This document shows positions 34,814 through 64,000 of a stretch of DNA of 64,000 bases, in pieces. This DNA comes from Cunninghamia lanceolata. Lineage: Eukaryota > Streptophyta > Pinopsida > Cupressales > Cupressaceae. The notes below the pieces were generated by a model. It had not been told where the DNA came from. It did no database searches and saw only the letters and a list, made by a program, of their open reading frames with translations. Location: NCBI GenBank assembly GCA_027924645.1, contig BSBN01000860.1:5642001-5706000 (forward strand), in the 5' to 3' direction. The stretch's first letter is position 1, and each line of letters begins with the position of its first letter. The position numbers and the translations under genes were made by a program.

Positions 34814-36594
34814 TGTCATGTCCCCATTTTCAGCGTGATCACCGACTGAGAATAGAATTAGCCTATCCTCATTCCCGTAGGCTAGTTCGTCAACTCAAGG
34901 AAATATTCTAGCAACGTAATAGATGAAATTAATGGACTTGCATTAATTATTCAATTGCAAATAATTAAATAATAATAATTTATTATTAGTTTAATTGAGC
35001 GCCATCGAGAAATAATAAATTAAATAATATTATTTAATTAAAAGCAAAACACAAAAAAATAATAAATAGGTCCCAACCTATTTGGGCGCCTACATGGGAA
35101 TATGTGAAAAAGGACAATAAAATAATAAAATTAGAGGTGGCGCTCATCTTGGAGGGAAAAATGGTTCTTGGAGAATGAAATTCAAATTTGGTCCTAGCAT
35201 TGGATCAAGCACCCAATTGAAGGGAAATTGTAAATTCAAATCTTCAATTTGAATTGGGTATAAAAGAAGCATTGGTGTCTCAAATTTGACATCACGATTA
35301 TTCTGAATCTCTTGGCAACTTTCGCATTTTGCTTGGCAATTGCTTTGCAAATTCTTCCAAGGACAAAAACCCTTGCGGAGATTGGTGTGTTGGACGAATA
35401 CCCAATCACATCACAGAGGCGGATTCATACAGAGTTCGCATTTGCACTTCATCGAAGATTCATTGAGCTTCATCGATTCATATTCAAATTTGGTCGGAGA
35501 CCATCTTTAGATTTCATTGAAGTTTCTTGCATCATATTGTTGGAGTCTTCATCGAATATCTTGTGGAGGATTGTTGGAAGACTTGTTTGACGACATTGCT
35601 AGATTTATTGAAAGTTCTCGTTGCAGCTTATCATAGAATCATTGTAAGTTGGGAATCGCTGAGTCACAACATACCGCCAAACTGCCATATCGAAGGGTGG
35701 CGGACTTGTGAGACGGTGGAAAGTTTCACTCGAGCATCGGTGGAAGTTCATCATCAAACTCGCTCATATTGAAGTCTCTTGCAATTGTTGAGTGGTATTT
35801 TGCCTTGCCTATCGAGATCTACAGAAGATTTGTAACTTCATCATCAGGCATCGATTCACATCATCCATATGCGTTGAACCAGCGTGGACGGATCGCCAAT
35901 CGTGGAAGTGTTAGACAAGATCGGATTTGCACACAGAGTAATAGCGCATCATTGGTAGCGGACCATCATTTGCAAGGCATGAGTGGATACTCAGATTACC
36001 GATTGTAAGCAGAGTAGTATATGCATCGAATACATATTCCTTGGAACACGGGATACTAAGAGGCTATTGCCATTGTCTGGGAGGTTGGTATGTACTCATC
36101 ATAACATTTGGCTTCACATCGTTATCGGGTCTGGAGACCAACACAGCAGTTATTGGAGATTAGCGTTGCATATCATGGACAACTAGAAGGCCGTAAGATT
36201 CACTAGAATCATTGTTGACAAGATCAGAGATTTGCAATTGATCATTGAGGCCGATCTGAATCACATCAAAGATTGATTTGCATGTCCCATCATCAACTTG
36301 TCATTGCCTAGCTATTAATGGCTATCTAAGAGCCATGAATTGTAATGCCATTTGAAGGTGATTGAAACTGATTGCAACAGTAGGAAAACTGAGATAATAT
36401 TATCATTGTGTTGCAAAATTTCATATTGTAATGCAAGTTGAAAGGTGGCTATATCCCTATTGTCATAGATTTGCATTTGATAATACATAGATTTTGTGTC
36501 GGAGACATTGCAATCTGTAATAGATTAGATCAGTTCATTGCAAATTTGAAGAGAGCATAAAAATACCATATCACACCGAGAACGGCACATGACA
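34814..36594 (+). mobile_element. 3' LTR of element E
   Basis: 1781 bp, from TGTCATGTCCCC to GGCACATGACA, aligned along its length with 29411-31369 apart from the (TA)n-containing insertion. Confidence 0.92.
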
Positions 36595-36599
36595 CTATC

Positions 36600-37503
36600 A
36601 CTACATAAGCCCAAAAAATCGATTTATGAAAAATAAAAATTAATGAAACTTCTAACAGGTCCTGGGAAAGCTACCAGAAAGTAGTGAGGATCAAGGAATT
36701 CCACATCGTAGGCCAAGTTTCCATGCCCACTAGATCTTAGAAAATTGTAAGCTGCTAATCCATGCGTCCATCACATTACCATGTTACAGATCCAAGAACA
36801 CCAACATGTGTCAACAATGGCAGCATCTAAAGATAGGCCTCAAGTTTATAGGAATGTATTTGTACATCTTATTATATTCATTGGAAATGCATGAGAGGAT
36901 ACAAAGAAAAGTTGTCAAAAAAAAGGTAGGGAACACACTTTTTACTATGAAAATTGAATTGTTGAGGGGATATTGACATAAGCATAAGTTGCCATCATTA
37001 TATATCCTGTGATAAGTCAAATACATAAATAAAGGAATATGTTACCTTCATGTACTATGATGTATTAAGTAAGAGTTAGTCAATTTTGATTAATGGGGGT
37101 GATCACTTGTTTCCCTATTAAGGGGCATAGGAATGTTCATGCAATAAGAATGCATTCTTATGAGGACTAGAATATATATATACTAAAGGAATATAGAATC
37201 AGAAGACTTTCATTGGTACATCTAACTTTGCAGTTCCTACTATGATTTCCAACTCAAAGTAGATGTCCTTATACAACCCTCAACTATTTTATGAATCCTA
37301 CGAGTTGCTAGGATTGGAAGTAACTAATCACATGTAACTAATAGTATGATATTAATACTACCCTCATGGTCCTACATCTATACCCCTCCAAAAATGGCCA
37401 TACCCTGGGTTGGCATATTATTATGTCATTATGCTTTCTTGCAATAAATCTTCATCTTTCAGATTAATTATCTCATTTTCTAGATTATTAGCTACATGCT
37501 TAC
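36600..37503. other. Intron or spacer sequence downstream of the last visible exon
   Basis: AT-rich single-copy-looking sequence. By sense of the minus-strand gene it follows the splice donor at 37503. No further exon of that gene was seen here. Confidence 0.5.
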
Positions 37504-60561
<23,058 letters not shown>

Positions 60562-61656
60562 CTAGAGAAAAAGGTACATGGATTATGATGTATTGCTTAA
60601 AATGGGCTGAGGCAACTGATCAAGGTGACATACTTCAAAAATTATTCCATATCTCTGGCACTAGTGTTATTAATATACTCTTTTAATTCTTTTCAATCAA
60701 AATTCTATTAAATAATAATGGAAAAACAAATGGGTTTCTATACAAGATGACGATAATAAAGGTATTTCCTTTGAAGAGGTCATATTGCTTAAATATTTAT
60801 ATCTAGAATAACTGCTTCAAATACCCATTTTAAAAACTTGTGTCTGCAAAAATAAGCATAGATATGATTTTTGACAAGGTACCTTGGATAACCCTAGCAG
60901 TGAGTGGTATAAGGACAAAACCACCAAAAATGAGTTAAGCCTATAGCCAATATGTTGAAATTCAACAATCAAAAGCAAGTGAAATTGTTTTTCTAAAACA
61001 CCTCTTAATATATGTGACCTTGTCACCAACATAAGAAAATAGGTCATCACAAGAACAGAGTTCGCCACTAAGAAAATTTAAATAAATGTTGGAGACAAGA
61101 GATATGATTTCTGCCACAATCTAGTCTTTTATATGAAGAGATGTCTCTGACTCATATGGAGATAATATATAAATAATGTGTTATATCTGCATAAGTTCAG
61201 CACTTAGCAATGATGGACCACCAAGGCAACTTTCGACATGTTGGTATCCACATGTCCATGACATAATCACCATGATCTCCATGTATTTGGAGTGATGGAA
61301 TGAGAAGCATATTGATCTGAGCATTTTAGGTGCTAAATCAACAATAACATGTGTTACACCTGCAGAAAATATTTTGTATTAAAGTCGTTTTTGCATGTTC
61401 TTGTCAGATCCATCTATCAATTTGTTGCATATAGATGTGCAGTGTCAAGGTTATGTCTTTGTTATTTGTCTTGTCTTGAGTTAGATTCAACATTTCCAGG
61501 GTTGTGTTGATCATTTCGTCAAAGTCATGTATGAAAGTGAAGTTTGGAGGTTGTATTTTAAGGCGTGAGTTTGTCTAACCATAAATCTGTTCAAAGGAAA
61601 GTTGTAAGTGACAAGTGTTTTCCTATGTATTCCCTGCAAAAAGTTTGAAAAAGTGG
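60562..61656 (-). other. Intron sequence upstream of exon a
   Basis: No exon for the first half of the C2 domain was found here; AT-rich, no repeats recognised. The gene probably continues beyond the solo LTR at 61662. Confidence 0.55.
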
Positions 61657-61661
61657 TTAGG

Positions 61662-63527
61662 TGTAATGTCCCCATTTTGAGCTAAGTTATACTTTCTAGT
61701 TTGAGCTTGTTTCTATACATGGAGAACCGGAAAGTTGGTTTATGTCTATACATGGAGAACCAGAAAGTTAGCTCAACTAGTATTTTGTTTGAGTTTTATT
61801 ATGTGAATAATGACAAATGGAATCTTTAATTGCATTTGTCCAATATCTATGATGGAATTGCATTGATCATTGTGCCAAATCGATGGGTGAAGTATGGCTC
61901 TAGGGGGGACCTATTGGTAACACATTTGTTATAGGTCCAAGCTTATTGAGAAATGTTCCCAACAGCTATGAGGAAGGATTCACCTAAGACAAAAGAGCAG
62001 AGTTTGAAGTGCCAAGCGGTTGAAATTTAGGTCCAAGCCAATCGGTGGAAATAAAAGTGTACACGCTCACATATAGGTCCAAGCTAAGCATTGAAGGAGA
62101 TAGAACTCAGCTGCCAAGGTAATTGTATACACGGTGCATTCATTGGATCATGTGTCATTAAAATGTACACGGTGGGAGTTATGTGGATAGATCCTAGCTG
62201 GAGTAAAAATGTACACGGTGGAGCTATAGCTTTGAATTATGTGAAGTGCATTTAAAATTGATTAAGTTGACACATGGAATCGCCTATGATTAGTTATGGA
62301 TCAACTAAGGCATAGGAAGGATTTTAAATGCAAGGAACTTCAAATTTCAACATCCAATGCTATTCGCCCATATGCATAGCTAAGTGTGAACCGATGGGTG
62401 AGATCATTGTTTAATGTGCTCATGGAATGGACCGATTCAAATGGTGGTTACTTGCAAAATCAACATAGATACTTGTGCTATCGGTTATCATGAAGAGATT
62501 GAAATGACAAGTTGTAGTTCATTTAAAATTGCTATGCAAGTTTTTAAATGAAGGATCAAGCATTCAATATTGTTCCAAAACATGATTCTTCATTGGCGGA
62601 TTCCAAACTTCATTCCAAATTGCCATAGAGGAGGATCGACCAGCTTTAGAGAGGATAAATAGATCATTGCAAGTTCAATTGGGATATGTTGAATCTGGTA
62701 TGTTTTCTTATTTCCTTTTGTTTGACTGAGAATTCCGATTTTCATGTCATTTTGTAAGGTGATGACCCCTTGTATTTGTATGGTGATGACCCCATACTTT
62801 ATGCGAGGTGATATTATTCAGATATTCACCATTGAGCCTAAATTTGCAAGTTATTGAAGTGTTTTGGCGAGATAAGACATCATTAAGAACCCTTGGTTTC
62901 ATTGCTTCCAAGCCAAGGTAGCATTAGTAGGGTTTGGAGACATTATTGGAAGCTTATATTAAATTCATGAGATCTGATTTTCCATTACAGTCAGCTGATA
63001 AACCTTTGTTCCAGAGTTTTATGAAGATTGAAGCATGTGAGAGGAGTCTACAAGCCAATTTCCATCATTAGAGACCCATCGCTTGCACTTGGAGGAGTTA
63101 TTTTGATGTTTTTATCAAATCTGAGCATGCTACAGCCATATAGGGTTTATGACAGTCAGCTACAGCAGTCATTATGGTCTGATATACAGTGATATTGTAT
63201 GCACATTGAACTCATATGAAGCTTTACTAAGGCTGGGTTGATTAGTGGCATATTTTCCAATCATTGCATCTTCGTTTGTATGAAGTTTGGACAACATTTG
63301 GCACTCATATTGTGAAGATATCAAGTCTGATATGACAGATATTATGACTGTAATTTCATGACAAAAGTACATTTTGTGATGTGATTCCATTTCCAATCAA
63401 TAATAATGTAAGGAGTTTGATGGTTTTCATTTATGGTGACTTGTATTGATGTTTTACATTGATTTGTGCAAGAAATCGTATCTAAATTGATCAAATATTT
63501 CAGTCATATATAATAGGGTCTCTTACA
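61662..63527 (+). mobile_element. Solo LTR, H-type, plus orientation
   Basis: 1866 bp, from TGTAATGTCCCCATTTTGAGC to GGGTCTCTTACA, with a perfect target duplication TTAGG (61657-61661 and 63528-63532). It contains a two-copy unit CTATACATGGAGAACC (about 61710-61770) and several GTACACGGTG motifs (62070-62220). Confidence 0.92.
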
Positions 63528-63532
63528 TTAGG

Positions 63533-64000
63533 TGTTTTGAAATGTGTCAAGATCCTCAAAAGCACGCATTTTGAGAAGGATAACAATGGTAATATGCTTG
63601 AAGGAGCACACCTAGGAAATTAAGGTCAATAACAGGTGAAATTTTATAAGTATTGGGAGAAGTGACAAGAACTGTTAAAGCATGCACTTTCAGAGTTACT
63701 TCTGAGTTTTAAGTGTAAATCATAGCCAAGCACACACTTCACAGGATTGAACCGAACTTTAAGTGGCAAAAGCATATCAAGAGCATGTTTTCAAAGTTGA
63801 AGACAAGTTTCACAAGGCAATAAGGTCAGAAGCGAGTGCCTATCAAGATAGATGTCACTTTTAAGTGGCAGAGTTGGCTCAAATGCACTCCTCACAAGTC
63901 AAGGAAAATGTTGAAGTGGCAATCAGTAATCAATAGCATTCTTTTTCTATCATTGACAAGTCTCCTTTCAATAAAACGCACTTTTCATATAATCTTGTCT
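63533..64000. repeat. Degenerate minisatellite, reverse orientation of 6150-6720
   Basis: Units carry TTTAAGTGGCA and GCATGCACTTT boxes, the reverse complement of those at 6150-6720, at similar spacing. It runs off the window. Confidence 0.5.

Larger units (their letters stand above)
29411..36594 (+). mobile_element. Non-autonomous LTR retroelement E carrying a PDS5 fragment (7.2 kb)
   Basis: Complete structure: 5' LTR 29411-31369, primer binding site, 3.4 kb internal region, purine tract (GGGAAGGGAGGAC, 34800-34812) and 3' LTR 34814-36594. Flanks TTATC and CTATC form a 5 bp duplication with one change. The internal region lacks protease, RT, RNase H and integrase. It carries the N-terminal part of a PDS5-like protein joined to an acidic and an unrecognised protein, parts of which recur in element H. 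The LTRs differ by roughly 4-10 percent depending on the stretch, so E is older than B. It needs an external reverse transcriptase and integrase. Confidence 0.88.

Overview
The window looks like nuclear DNA of a seed plant with a very large, retrotransposon-rich genome, most likely a conifer or other gymnosperm. I infer this from dense nested Ty3/gypsy elements with 1.3-2.4 kb LTRs, many solo LTRs, AT-rich intergenic sequence, and one real gene whose small exons are separated by a 21 kb intron full of transposons. I saw no rRNA genes, tRNA genes, CRISPR arrays or bacterial features.

The only host gene I can support is on the minus strand. Six phase-compatible exons between 60561 and 37504 encode part of a C2-GRAM protein of the BAGP1 (BAG-associated GRAM protein 1) type. 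The first four exons lie at 60561-59046 and the next two at 37773-37504. The 21,272 bp intron between them holds a complete chromovirus-type element (D, 38982-52535), a gag-only element nested in it (C, 45054-50787), a degenerate LTR-like stretch, an odd C-rich block and a LINE ORF1 remnant. One short intron has a GC-AG boundary. N-terminal and C-terminal exons were not seen, so the next intron downstream is at least 37.5 kb long or the gene is broken.

The rest is mobile DNA. 1-2517 is the gag-pol half of a minus-strand Ty3/gypsy element (A), open without a stop for 824 codons and running off the window. From 6721 to 26420 lies a non-autonomous LTR element (H) interrupted by four solo LTRs. 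One of these landed exactly in H's primer binding site, and another was later split by a complete chromovirus (B, 18294-25678). A further solo LTR is at 27349-29206. A second non-autonomous element (E, 29411-36594) follows, and a last solo LTR is at 61662-63527.

Element E is the most interesting item. Between its primer binding site and polypurine tract it has no pol genes. It carries instead an intron-free copy of the N-terminal part of PDS5, a cohesin-associated HEAT-repeat protein, joined to an acidic region and a long protein that I do not recognise. Two segments of that protein recur in element H, which has a zinc knuckle instead of the PDS5 part. H and E therefore look like members of one pol-less retroelement lineage with its own accessory protein, and E has in addition captured a host chromosome-cohesion gene. 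Premature stops in B, C, D and E are mostly TAG at sites where relatives have CAG, which suggests decay by deamination of methylated CHG cytosines. Element A lacks such stops and is the best candidate for a recently active helper.
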